Source of the DNA: Budvicia diplopodorum
GTDB lineage: Bacteria > Pseudomonadota > Gammaproteobacteria > Enterobacterales > Enterobacteriaceae
Assembly: GCF_009800925.1 (NCBI RefSeq)
Contig: NZ_WOYF01000015.1
Coordinates: 1-64,000 of the forward strand
Length of the DNA stretch: 64,000 nucleotides
Reading direction: 5' to 3'
Shown: one piece after another, positions 37,486 to 46,109 of the stretch
Layout of the letters: each line of letters opens with the position of its first letter
Numbering within the stretch: the first letter of the stretch is position 1
Program-made: the position numbers and the translations under genes
The notes under the pieces: generated by a model
The model's database searches: none
Told to the model about the DNA's origin: nothing
What the model saw: only the letters and a program-made list of their open reading frames with translations

Positions 37486-39354
37486 TCAGGCGCTTAACAG
37501 CGGGTTGGTCAGCCCGTGCTGTACGCGATAATCGGTGTATTGCTGTAAGTGCATGCTCATTAGCGAGCGCGTAAACCAAGGGCTCCGTAGGAAATGGTCG
37601 CGCTCCTGCAGCCAGAAATCGGGATCCAGCCGAGGGCGCAGTTCGTCAAACGCCTTTTCGACCTGTTGTGCCATAACCTTCCACAGGACATGGTCGGGAA
37701 TGGCAAAGGTGCGGGTTAGGCATAGCGCCAGCTCGTGTAAATGGCTGACAAAGCAGGCATCCACCACAAAGGTTCTGACCGGTTCGATGTCATCTTCGAA
37801 CACCGTGGGCAGGATTCCCGGCCAGCGGTAAGGCTTAATATCGTAGCCTCGGGCGCGCAGCAGCGGCGCATAGGTGCGACCGTCGCCGAAATCGCGGATC
37901 AGCATGCCCTGCGCTAATCCTTGCTCATCAAACAGGATTTGTGTGTTCTGCTGATGGGCTTCAAGGGCCACGCCGTAGAGTAAATACATCGCTAGCACCG
38001 GTTTCACCACCACGCTCAGGTAATGGCGGAACCAGGACTGCGGATCCTGCCCCGACAGGGAAATCAGTTCACTGACCAGCGGCGCGGGTCGGTGCGGCAG
38101 TTCGGTGAACAGCGTCGCTACGGTGACGGCGAGTGGATTATCCGGGCGGGCCCAGGGCGAGGTATCGCGGAAAACCACCGACAGGAACTTCCCTTCGGCG
38201 TCATCCTTACGCTCATGATGACGGAAATGCCACGCGGCCTCTTCCCGGAAGCAGTCAAGCAGGCCGTTAAAGCCGTTTTCATCCCGTAGAATGGCGCTAA
38301 TCACCGCGCTGATGCGCGGGCCCATATGAATCGATTTCGCCTGTAGGCTGCGTATTTCGCTGGTCATCCAGATAGCGACCGGCAGCTTGATAAACGGGGC
38401 ATTATCACCAACGGTTGGCAGCACGGTGCGAAATGACATAGAGGGCGCCGTGGTAAGCTCGGGGCCGTCCGGCAGTAGGATCCCGTCGGCGATCTCTTGG
38501 GCGTAATGGGTGCGCACCCAGTGCTTAAGGTGCCAAGGGTGCAGCGGCAGCGGTAGCCACGCGTCAGGCCGCTGGCCCTGATTAACCAGCCACTCGCACC
38601 ACGTTGGCCAAAGGTGCGGGAAGGCGTTCTCGAACCAGCGATGGATATTCGTCACGTGGGGCATGGTTTCGCAGTACGCCATATCTGCCCGTAGCGCTCC
38701 GACGCGCAGGGTAACTCTGGCGGAAAATTCGGCGGACAGCGCGGTGACGTCACCGTCGCTGAGCCCCGGTCTGGATTTCCACGTTGGATAATAGGGGTGG
38801 CCTTCCAGCGCTCCCCACTGGTCAAGCAGGGTAGCCGCATCGCGGAGGCCGTGATGGGAGCGCAGCCAGAGGGTGAAGTGCGCCTCGCCGCGCTGTGCCA
38901 TTTCCTGACGGATATCGGCCTGCCACCCGGCGCGATGACGGCGCGCGAGCCTATCGTTATGAATGCTGTTGGCAACATCGCGTTTAAAGTGATGAACGCC
39001 TTCTTCATTAAGCTGGCAATCCAAGCTATCCCTGACGGCGTCCATCAGCCGTTCATGGTCGATAATCGGTGTTTCATTTCCATCGGCAGCGACCAGCCAG
39101 ATATTCCCTTCATTGATGAACGTATCGGCTGGAAACCGCCTCATATTTTCGAAACGTAGTGAAGATGCGCCCGCTGCGAGCGGGTAAAGAGCTTCACGGT
39201 GATTATTGCCAATAATGATTTTTGATTTATCGAGTAATTTCTCAGCAAACAGGCAGCGGACGATCCTGTCCAGCGCGTTACGCGTGGAGTAGTCGGCGTT
39301 AACTGCCGCGGCGTTTGGTTTAAATCTGGTTAATGAGTCGGTCTGCTTCACCAT
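37486..39354 (-). CDS. NIS siderophore synthetase (IucA/IucC family)
   Basis: A 622-residue ATP-dependent synthetase that joins a carboxylate such as citrate to an amine. IucA/IucC family motifs are present: EGHPYYPTWKSRPGLS near residue 184, LPLHPWHLKH, the S-x-R-T motif SMSFRTVLP, KLPVAIWMTSEIR, EAHQQNTQI and MLIRDFGDG, followed by the FhuF-like C-terminal domain. It is the first gene of the operon, 137 bases from the Fur box, and the only NIS synthetase present. That resembles the single-synthetase rhizoferrin and legiobactin systems. Confidence 0.95.
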   Translation of the reverse strand: MVKQTDSLTRFKPNAAAVNADYSTRNALDRIVRCLFAEKLLDKSKIIIGNNHREALYPLAAGASSLRFENMRRFPADTFINEGNIWLVAADGNETPIIDHERLMDAVRDSLDCQLNEEGVHHFKRDVANSIHNDRLARRHRAGWQADIRQEMAQRGEAHFTLWLRSHHGLRDAATLLDQWGALEGHPYYPTWKSRPGLSDGDVTALSAEFSARVTLRVGALRADMAYCETMPHVTNIHRWFENAFPHLWPTWCEWLVNQGQRPDAWLPLPLHPWHLKHWVRTHYAQEIADGILLPDGPELTTAPSMSFRTVLPTVGDNAPFIKLPVAIWMTSEIRSLQAKSIHMGPRISAVISAILRDENGFNGLLDCFREEAAWHFRHHERKDDAEGKFLSVVFRDTSPWARPDNPLAVTVATLFTELPHRPAPLVSELISLSGQDPQSWFRHYLSVVVKPVLAMYLLYGVALEAHQQNTQILFDEQGLAQGMLIRDFGDGRTYAPLLRARGYDIKPYRWPGILPTVFEDDIEPVRTFVVDACFVSHLHELALCLTRTFAIPDHVLWKVMAQQVEKAFDELRPRLDPDFWLQERDHFLRSPWFTRSLMSMHLQQYTDYRVQHGLTNPLLSA

Positions 39355-39490
39355 ATTTTCTTTCCTACAAAAGCGTGTGAAAAAATATTAAGGTTAGCCT
39401 TGTCCATAAGGGGAAAATAAATTTAATCGGGAAATTATCACGCATTGAAACTTGAGGATTGGTACGTTATCATCCAAAAAACTTAATGTA

Positions 39491-39510
39491 AATGAAAATC
39501 ATTATCATTT
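39491..39510. promoter_or_regulatory. Fur box
   Basis: aatgaaaatcattatcattt is close to the 19-bp Fur consensus (gataatgataatcattatc). It lies between the divergent NIS synthetase and CitE-like genes, so iron starvation should switch on both. Confidence 0.85.
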
Positions 39511-39569
39511 AAGTTTGTAGGGTTTATATCTTTAATCTTCATTAATTGAGCTTTTTATACGGAGTGATT

Positions 39570-40439
39570 ATGAAAAACACCGTTACCTACCTCTTTGTAC
39601 CTGCCGATAAAAGTACGTTTTTACCGAAAGCGCTGCACAGTGGGGCGGATGCTATCATTGTCGATCTGGAAGATGCCGTAAGGCCGGTAGACAAGCCACA
39701 CGGAAGAGAAAACGTTATACGCTGGTTGTCTGCGACAATAGACTGCCCTGAAGCCTGTAAAATATACATTCGCATCAATTCTCTGGACTCTGGCTATTTT
39801 TCAGAAGATGTCAAAATGCTTTCTTCGATGAAGACCGAGGCGCTGTCAGGTCTGGTGCTACCCAAACTGGAGAGTGCCGAAACCGTGCAGAAGATAGCAT
39901 CCCGGCTACCGGAAGGGCTGTCCGAATTGCCTCTGGTAGGCATTATTGAAACGGCTCGCGGCGTGCACTATTGCGATGAGATTGCTGCCAGCGGCGTAGC
40001 AATACTGGCCTTTGGCTCGCTGGACTATTCCCTTGATACCCACTGCCAGCAAACGTTGCACGCGCTGCTTTATGCCCGCAGCCGGATTGTGATTGCCTCC
40101 CGCGTTGCCGGGCTCCCGCCCCCTATTGATTGCGTGACGCCGGAAATCGTTGAACAGGATACGCTGAGGGCCGATGCGCTCCATGCGCGTTCGCTGGGCT
40201 TTGGGGCTAAGCTGTGCATTCACCCGCACCAGATTCCGGTAGTGACACAGGCCTTCTCACCGGATGCCGAGGCGTTGCGCTGGGCCGAGAGGGTAGTGGC
40301 TCAGGCCGACGAGGGCTATGCATTTCAGGTTGACGGTAAGATGGTCGATCTGCCGCTTATTCGTCAGGCGGAGCGACTGCTGGCCGAGCGACGACAGCGA
40401 ACGCTAAGCGATGACGACAGTGCTCCAGCCGACCGATGA
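39570..40439 (+). CDS. CitE-like (HpcH/HpaI superfamily) lyase
   Basis: A 289-residue TIM-barrel protein of the CitE-like subfamily. The conserved metal and substrate residues are seen in DAIIVDLEDAV (39-49), IRINS, GLVLPKLES, IIETARGV (metal Glu) and FGSLDYSLD (metal Asp). CitE cleaves citryl groups; the related SbnG of staphylococci makes citrate for staphyloferrin B. The gene is divergent from the siderophore operon across the Fur box, so it may supply or salvage citrate for the siderophore. This is inference. The start at 39570 has a ggag site; the longer frame from 39546 has none. Confidence 0.82.
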   Translation: MKNTVTYLFVPADKSTFLPKALHSGADAIIVDLEDAVRPVDKPHGRENVIRWLSATIDCPEACKIYIRINSLDSGYFSEDVKMLSSMKTEALSGLVLPKLESAETVQKIASRLPEGLSELPLVGIIETARGVHYCDEIAASGVAILAFGSLDYSLDTHCQQTLHALLYARSRIVIASRVAGLPPPIDCVTPEIVEQDTLRADALHARSLGFGAKLCIHPHQIPVVTQAFSPDAEALRWAERVVAQADEGYAFQVDGKMVDLPLIRQAERLLAERRQRTLSDDDSAPADR

Positions 40440-40589
40440 AGCCTTCTGCATACGCCGCTTTATGAACACGGTAAGCCCGTTGCTTGATGGGAAATGCGGT
40501 CGGGCAAAAGCGTAGCGGTATTAGGGCCGGCCATATTGGCGCTTCATTCATGGCAACCAGATCGGTATTGCGATTTGGCTATTCCCCTC

Positions 40590-40790
40590 TAAGTTTGATT
40601 TGTTTTAAACTTAAATTTGACATGTTGAGTTGTTCATTTTTGAGATAATACTTTATGGAATTATATATAATGTATTAATTTTATTGATATTTTATTTATA
40701 CTTTCGAGATGTTGTTTTACCTTAGTTGAGGTAACTAAACGTCATGGCTCAATTTAATCACTTTGAACTCGGGCTTTTGAATCCTGCCTT
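40590..40790 (+). repeat. Dispersed repeat, copy A (promoter plus gene start)
   Basis: About 180 bases align with 61986-62170. Shared blocks are tttgagataat, attgatattttnt, tatactttcgagat, gttgaggtaact / gttgagataact and tcatggctcaatttaat. The repeat ends in an ATG with the coding start MAQFN in both copies, so it looks like the upstream region and first codons of a gene that occurred twice and was cut short both times. Confidence 0.75.
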
Positions 40791-40845
40791 CGACTCTCTG
40801 TTAGTTGACGCGCTGACGGAACTGGAATTTGATATTCGCCTTTGA
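40744..40845 (+). pseudogene. 33-codon stub, possible Fic-family N-terminus
   Basis: The frame starts with MAQFNHFELGLLNPAFDSLL and stops after 33 codons. The pattern NPAFDS-L--ALTELE resembles the N-terminal segment of Fic (AMP-transferase) proteins as I remember it (FDSPLTDLIIELE-like). The stub runs 45 bases into the 3' end of the convergent PIN-domain gene, which suggests a deletion join. The Fic identity is tentative. Confidence 0.35.
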
Positions 40846-42329
40846 GTTTTGTATTAAGGACTCCACCAATTGTTCAGCTTTTTCAAGAGCACTGACTTCC
40901 GTTACCGTTATGTATATAGGTTTACGTTTGGTTACAGGATCTGCCATATTGGTTGCCTGAACTTTTGCTTCCAGCGTTCCTGATATTTTACCCGGAGAAC
41001 GTTCAAAAAATATTGTAGAGGAAAATGGCTCTTCCTCGTTCTGGTGCCGCCATTGTTTACAGGTTAATGAGTAACTTTTTACAGGTCGCTCAGGCCGCTG
41101 TTGATAATAAAAAAGATTTGGATTTACATTTTCTGAAAATAGAGAATTATTAATGTTTTTGAGTCTTGACATTAATGAGTCTGAATCGCTAAATGGGGTC
41201 ACACGATATGCCGAATGATTAAGTTGCTGCATCAGAGGATTTATTGTCTCCCATTTTCCTTTAGGTGCTTCAGGTGGTAAAGGTAATGCAGGCCCATTGA
41301 GTTTGTTTTCTTCGTCGTTTTCTTCTGAGGGGATAATAAGAAGCTTCCCATTAGCTGAAAGTGTCACTAACGTGTCTTCAGTTGGGCGGGTGCCAGTATT
41401 CGATAGCCAAACCGTTACTTCGGGAAAGGGTGTTAATTCATTCAAATGCTCATGGAGAACGCATAAGTATTTCTCGCATGTTCGGATCCAGTCTGGATAC
41501 TGCTCATCTTTATATAATGCTATATCTTCATCAGTTGCTGGCGTGAACGTTGGCTTTCCAAATAATGCCGGAAGTGAACGAAAATGATTGAGCCCAGTGA
41601 GCGTATTGTCGTCGGTTTCCTGAACGTTAAAGTTGCTTTCAGGGAAAATGGTTGAATTTATTCGTTCAAGTAATTTTGAAACCTGTTCTTCAGTTAATGC
41701 ACTATATATAACGGTTTCTAAATTGAAATCAGATTCACCGGTCATTTGGTTTTCAAAGCAGATCTCAACATTGGGTGCAGTCTGTTTAAGGCGCGTGAGT
41801 TCAGCTTGCAATTTATTAATCTGCTTATCCGTCTCACTTGTCTCTGGTGCTAATAGCCATTCATCAGGGATCGTTCGAAAATTGACACCAACCATCTTTG
41901 CTGAAGCCATCGGACCAGTATCATGGGTTAAGAGAATAACCGGACTATCCGGGCGATCTTTGGAAAATTGTGCGGTAATTCCTACTAACTGATCGTCTCG
42001 TTCGCTATACATAAGCCGATCGGATAGAGATTCATCTGGCTTTATATCTTGTCGTAAGTAAAGTCGGACAATTGGTTTGGCATTGCGGACTTCGTAATAA
42101 TTGTTTTCAGGCAGAAGAATATATCTAAACAGGCTGGATGCCGATCTGGCTCGCTTTGATAATCGATTATTACCACCACCTTTTTGCCTGTCGATCTCAA
42201 CTTGAACCGGGCGAGAGACTAACAGACAGACTTCATCGTATGCTTCCCATTCGGACCAGTTAAGTTCGTTTAGTGGTTTACACTGGATAAAAGGTTGGTA
42301 TCAGGAAATAAGTAAATTTTTGTGCTCAT
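40801..42329 (-). pseudogene. PIN-domain gene, broken by a one-base frameshift
   Basis: Read from an ATG at 42329 the gene begins MSTKIYLFPDTNL, a PIN nuclease start (DTN with the first acidic residue), then hits a stop after 19 codons. Supplying one base in the A run at 42289-42292 (T run on the coding strand) restores a continuous 509-residue protein: DTNLF-IQCKPLNELNWSEWEA..., joining the long open frame that runs to 40801. Later PIN elements are in VILLTHDTGPMASAKMV. The C-terminal 280 residues are of unknown function. Whether this is a true mutation, a sequencing slip or a switchable homopolymer cannot be told. Confidence 0.72.
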
Positions 42330-42364
42330 CGTTCCATCTCATATTGCACATATGTGCTAAAAAA

Positions 42365-42640
42365 TCAGGGATACTCCTGCCGGGAATGCACAACGTTTAA
42401 CACACTGATTCGGTCAGCCACCACCTGATAAACAACAATGTAATTGGGATGAGCAATAATTTCCCGAGTCCCGAGAATTTTGCCAGAACGGAACATATAA
42501 GGGTGTTCTGCCGCAGGAAGGACAGATTCTTCTAGTCGGTGAAGCAATGATTCTGCTGCATAGGGATTTTCTTTTGCGATAAACGCAATCAGTGAATACA
42601 GATCCGTTTTTGCTTCATCAGTCCATTTAATCGGGAGTAT
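42365..42640 (-). pseudogene. ParE-type toxin with ATA in place of the start codon
   Basis: The frame encodes a 91-residue ParE/RelE-family toxin: PIKWTDEAKTDLYSLIAFIA, then PYAAESLLHRLEES, REIIAHPNYIVVYQV and the C-terminal VLNVVHSRQEYP. At the expected position, overlapping the antitoxin stop as TAATA, the codon is ATA instead of ATG. A ggagg site sits 11 bases upstream. The only conventional starts inside (such as TTG at 42547) would remove the first helix. The toxin is therefore probably silenced, or poorly made from ATA. Confidence 0.72.
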
Positions 42641-42831
42641 TAAGCCAGTTTCCTCCGGGCTTTAGCTTGTTCAATAATCTTGCGTGCCCCGGCCATTACC
42701 TCATCGTGAGGGATTTGGGGTTTAGTGCTGTTCATTGATGCTTCGACCTTAGTTCGAAACCAGCGGTCGTAGCTTTCTGCCTGCTCTTGCGTTTCAAATT
42801 CGGAGACGATTGGCGATAATTTAGTGGTCAT
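42640..42831 (-). CDS. Antitoxin (StbD/ParD-like stability determinant)
   Basis: A 63-residue protein with the pattern MTTKLSPIVSEFETQEQAES...YDRWFRTKVEASM, common to antitoxins annotated as stability determinants that precede ParE-type toxins. Helical C-terminus (HDEVMAGARKIIEQAKARRK) should wrap the toxin. The start at 42831 has a gggaacgag site; the longer frame is discarded. The stop overlaps the toxin's first codon. Confidence 0.8.
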   Translation of the reverse strand: MTTKLSPIVSEFETQEQAESYDRWFRTKVEASMNSTKPQIPHDEVMAGARKIIEQAKARRKLA

Positions 42832-43052
42832 ACTCTCGTTCCCTTGCTGCTGTATTTCTAACCAGTATAGCCCTTTCCATTCTCTAAACCAAGCTACGTC
42901 ATCCTCACTGATGCGCAAGTCTGTGCGTTTCTCGGTGACGGTTAGTTAGCTTTGCTGGGGGCTGATGATCGCACTGATTGAACGCGCATCAGGCGCTGGC
43001 TCTTAGCTGCTCCCTCCTTGGAGCAAACAACGCACTATTCTCGTTGCGTTGG

Positions 43053-44717
43053 TTATGGAAGAACTAACGGAATCGACATTTCGTGGCGGAAAAGATTATC
43101 GGGATCGACCGCCTGTTTTGTCGCGACCAGTCCGCTGGCTTTTTCGCCGTAATACAGCGTGAGCCACTGAGGATCAACGGCTGTATGCGTTATATCGGTA
43201 TATTTCATATCAATATCAGGGTAGTTAATATAGCAACCTTGATAATGTCCTGATATGTCATCGACAGGTTTCCCACCGGCATCAACAAAGTAGGACGAAT
43301 AGATATTCGCCATCCATGATAAACAAAAATCATCGTCCGTCGCGTTATTCCAGTGAATCTGGAACTGTGACTTCAATAGAGAAGAGCGTTGATAGATAGA
43401 CGTTGGATTAGCCAGTTCATCATTACTGTTAATGCAGCCACCGTAGGAATCAATCTGAACCCAGGCCTGCGTCAGGCGCGCATCATATGCCGTATTAAGG
43501 TTATCCCATAGGGCAGTAATTTCGCTATTGGTGAAATTACCAACGTGATAGGCAGATTTATATTTATTGCGCATATTTCCGCCCGATCCATTAATGGTTT
43601 CGGTTAACCATAACCAATCCATTAATTGGGAATCACTGACAGGATCGCGTAATTCATCCATATCATTAGCTTTTCTCGTCACTGCCCCGTGCCATATCGG
43701 CTGGGTCTCAACGCGTGGCGTCGCTCCCACTGCGGCTGTCATGGTGTTGACGAAATCGATAAACGGCTGATCCTGAGCGCCGCCGACCGTGCCGTCCAAC
43801 CCGGTATACTGAATGGTCATTACCACATCGCCGGTTGAGCGGTGTTGCAGTTTCAGCAAGGTGAAAAGCCCACCGTTTGCCAGCGTAGGATCGGCACTGT
43901 TCCATTCCTGATCGTGTTCGGAAAACCACTGCCAGTAGGTACGCAAAAAATTACCGAACGCGGCTTGACCGACGGCACCGCTACCGAAGCTATCCCACGG
44001 CCAGGAAAGCGATAATAGATAGGCCTGTTGAGGTGCCGGAGGTAAATCTGCATAGTAATAGTTAAGGATGATACCGAAGTTGCCGCCGCCCGCTCCGCGG
44101 CAGGCAATAAACAGATCGCGATCGCTGCCCGTGCTGTTGAGATGGACATGTTTGACAATCAGGCTGTTGCTACCTGCCGCCTCGGGTACCAGAATGTCCA
44201 CGCCCGCCAGCCAGTCTACCGTCAACCCGTGTAAGCGAGATAACAACCCATATCCTCCGCCTGAAACGTGCCCACCGGAGCCTACGGAATAGCAAGAACC
44301 GCCGGGAATGGTTTTACCAGACAGTTTGTACAGGCCGACGTATCCGTCCCAGTTTTGATTTCCGGTGGCTGCAGAGAAGCGATAAGACACCGTATTATCC
44401 CACGGAGAGGTAACGCCCCCGGTCTCACTGTATTGCATTCCGGTCATTAGCCCTAAGTCAATGATTGCCAGCTGTTGACTACCATCGCTACTTAATTTAT
44501 TTGCCACAAAACCTTCATAGCAATGGCCACCGCTGCGCACCGTTAGCCGGCAGCCTCTTTGTAAACCATCGTTAGCGGCATCAATGACTTCCTGAGCGCT
44601 TTTGCAAACATATATTAAATCTGCGCCTTCTCCAGTATCTGGAAAACGCAAATTAAAGCCTTTCTGTAAAGTATCGTAGCAAGAACTTTGATTATCGATA
44701 ATAACAAAATCAGACAT
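43053..44717 (-). CDS. Berberine-bridge-type FAD oxidase
   Basis: A 554-residue flavoprotein of the VAO/PCMH-BBE class. H65 in TVRSGGHCYEGF and C142 in GGSCYSVGSGGH are at the places where such enzymes attach FAD through two covalent bonds. A C-terminal BBE segment (QGCYINYPDID) closes the flavin site. Members oxidise sugars or alkaloid-like compounds with oxygen, making hydrogen peroxide. No signal peptide is visible, so it is probably cytoplasmic. It stands alone; if related to the operon at 46-52 kb, it could oxidise sugars to aldonic acids, but that is speculation. Confidence 0.88.
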   Translation of the reverse strand: MSDFVIIDNQSSCYDTLQKGFNLRFPDTGEGADLIYVCKSAQEVIDAANDGLQRGCRLTVRSGGHCYEGFVANKLSSDGSQQLAIIDLGLMTGMQYSETGGVTSPWDNTVSYRFSAATGNQNWDGYVGLYKLSGKTIPGGSCYSVGSGGHVSGGGYGLLSRLHGLTVDWLAGVDILVPEAAGSNSLIVKHVHLNSTGSDRDLFIACRGAGGGNFGIILNYYYADLPPAPQQAYLLSLSWPWDSFGSGAVGQAAFGNFLRTYWQWFSEHDQEWNSADPTLANGGLFTLLKLQHRSTGDVVMTIQYTGLDGTVGGAQDQPFIDFVNTMTAAVGATPRVETQPIWHGAVTRKANDMDELRDPVSDSQLMDWLWLTETINGSGGNMRNKYKSAYHVGNFTNSEITALWDNLNTAYDARLTQAWVQIDSYGGCINSNDELANPTSIYQRSSLLKSQFQIHWNNATDDDFCLSWMANIYSSYFVDAGGKPVDDISGHYQGCYINYPDIDMKYTDITHTAVDPQWLTLYYGEKASGLVATKQAVDPDNLFRHEMSIPLVLP

Positions 44718-45075
44718 AACGTTACCCTCAAAAAATATTTAAATGAGAAACCACGATTGGTTTTCGTATTTATATAACCATTTGGTAACTATAGAGAATT
44801 GCGACGTGGCTCACATGACGACAACCCGTTACAATCGGTTATACAAATTGAAATAATTAAGAGGAGTTATTACAGAATATGATTTTTATCTGAATTAAGT
44901 ACACAGACCTTTCTTTATATTTGCTCAGAATAGAATGTAATTTTCAGGCGGGAATGAGTGCGATCGAGAATATTTTATTAGGACTATTCGATCAGAATTA
45001 TTCGCTCAGAAATATAACCACGAATATACCGTCTATTTTCCCCTTGCCGTTTTATATCAGGCAAGGGGCTAGCGA
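44718..45075. other. Intergenic region with a stem-loop
   Basis: AT-rich spacer between the oxidase gene and the IclR gene, both on the minus strand. A 9-bp stem (ccccttgcc at 45040-45048, ggcaagggg at 45060-45068) lies just after the IclR stop and probably ends that transcript, although no T run follows. No gene recognised. Confidence 0.55.
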
Positions 45076-45846
45076 CTATTTGCCCAAATACCCCAGACGG
45101 CGGGAAATCAGTGAGCAGGCTTGGCCAAGCTCGTCGTTGACTTCGTCAATTTTGCGCAGCATACGATGGGTAGGCCCCGCAACGCTCAGCGCGCCAATCA
45201 CCGCTCCGGTGTAATTGAAAATAGGGCGCGCAACGCAGGTGAGTCCTTCTTCATTCTCTTCGTCATCCAGCGAATAGCCCTTCAGGCGAATATCTGCCAG
45301 CGTTTCATACAGCGTCACCCGATCAACAATGGTCTTTTCAGTAAACGGCGTTAGCGGCTCTTTGAGTACCCGGTCAATCTCTTCCAGCGGCTGAAAAGCC
45401 AGTAACGATTTGCCAATGCCGGTACACCAGGCGGGAAAACGCGAACCGAGTTTAGCGTTGGTCTGAATGGAAAGCGTGCCTTCACTCTTGTACAGATACA
45501 CCACATAGCCGTTGTTGTAGACCCCCAAAAAGCAGGTTTCCGACGTTTTGCTGGAGAGCGTTTTCAGGTAAGGAATGGAGACCTCCACCAGATTGACGTT
45601 CATTAAGCCTTTAATGCCCAGCTCAAGGCTTTTGAGATCTAAATGATAACGCTCGGTGCCGCTATCCTGCATGACGTATTGCCGTTCTTTCAGGGTGTCG
45701 AGGGTACGGAATGCCGTGGTCTTCGCAATCCCAGTTCTTTTGACCAGTTCTCCCAGCGATATGCCTTCGGAATGATCGCCAATCTCTTCCAGAATGGTTA
45801 ATACCTTGTCAATGCTGGAGGAATTCAAATTATCGCCGCTTGACAT
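45076..45846 (-). CDS. IclR-family regulator of the adjacent catabolic operon
   Basis: A 256-residue IclR-type regulator. The helix-turn-helix is SLGELVKRTGIAKTTAFRTLDTLKERQYV; the effector domain has KLGSRFPAWCTGIGKSLLAF and DEENEEGLTCVARPIFNYTG. It faces the dgoK-dgoA operon across about 260 bases containing two copies of a 13-bp palindrome of the kind IclR proteins bind. The start at 45846 (MSSGDNLNSSS) has a cggag site. By analogy with KdgR and DgoR-like control, a 2-keto-3-deoxy sugar acid is a candidate inducer. Confidence 0.9.
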   Translation of the reverse strand: MSSGDNLNSSSIDKVLTILEEIGDHSEGISLGELVKRTGIAKTTAFRTLDTLKERQYVMQDSGTERYHLDLKSLELGIKGLMNVNLVEVSIPYLKTLSSKTSETCFLGVYNNGYVVYLYKSEGTLSIQTNAKLGSRFPAWCTGIGKSLLAFQPLEEIDRVLKEPLTPFTEKTIVDRVTLYETLADIRLKGYSLDDEENEEGLTCVARPIFNYTGAVIGALSVAGPTHRMLRKIDEVNDELGQACSLISRRLGYLGK

Positions 45847-46027
45847 TCCGTCATCTCCGCTAAAAAAAAAGTTTACGTATTGTAACCAGAATACTATGAA
45901 GGGCAAAAAACTTTTATTTTTATTAAGTTATAGTCCAATCACACCAGAATCTCCTCTTCAACGCAGCATATTAACCGCTTCTTCTACATAACCACTCTGT
46001 GAGTTACTTCACCTATTTAATAAAAAT

Positions 46028-46040
46028 GGAATGACATTCC
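46028..46040. promoter_or_regulatory. IclR-type operator, copy 1
   Basis: ggaat-gac-attcc is a perfect palindrome immediately before a -10 like tataat (46041-46046). It repeats at 46069-46081 with one central change. Confidence 0.75.
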
Positions 46041-46068
46041 TATAATGGATCAATATCCTCTAATTATC

Positions 46069-46081
46069 GGAATGATATTCC
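46069..46081. promoter_or_regulatory. IclR-type operator, copy 2
   Basis: ggaat-gat-attcc, 41 bases centre-to-centre from copy 1 (about four helical turns) and 28 bases before the dgoK start. The motif resembles the E. coli IclR consensus tggaaatnatttcca. Confidence 0.75.
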
Positions 46082-46109
46082 ATATATTATCTTTTGTTAA
46101 GGAAACAGC

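Noticed and set aside
42365-42547. 60-codon toxin starting at TTG 42547
   Set aside because: This start would delete the first helix of the ParE fold. The upstream frame continues the family pattern (WTDEAKTDLYSLIAFIA) up to ATA at 42640.
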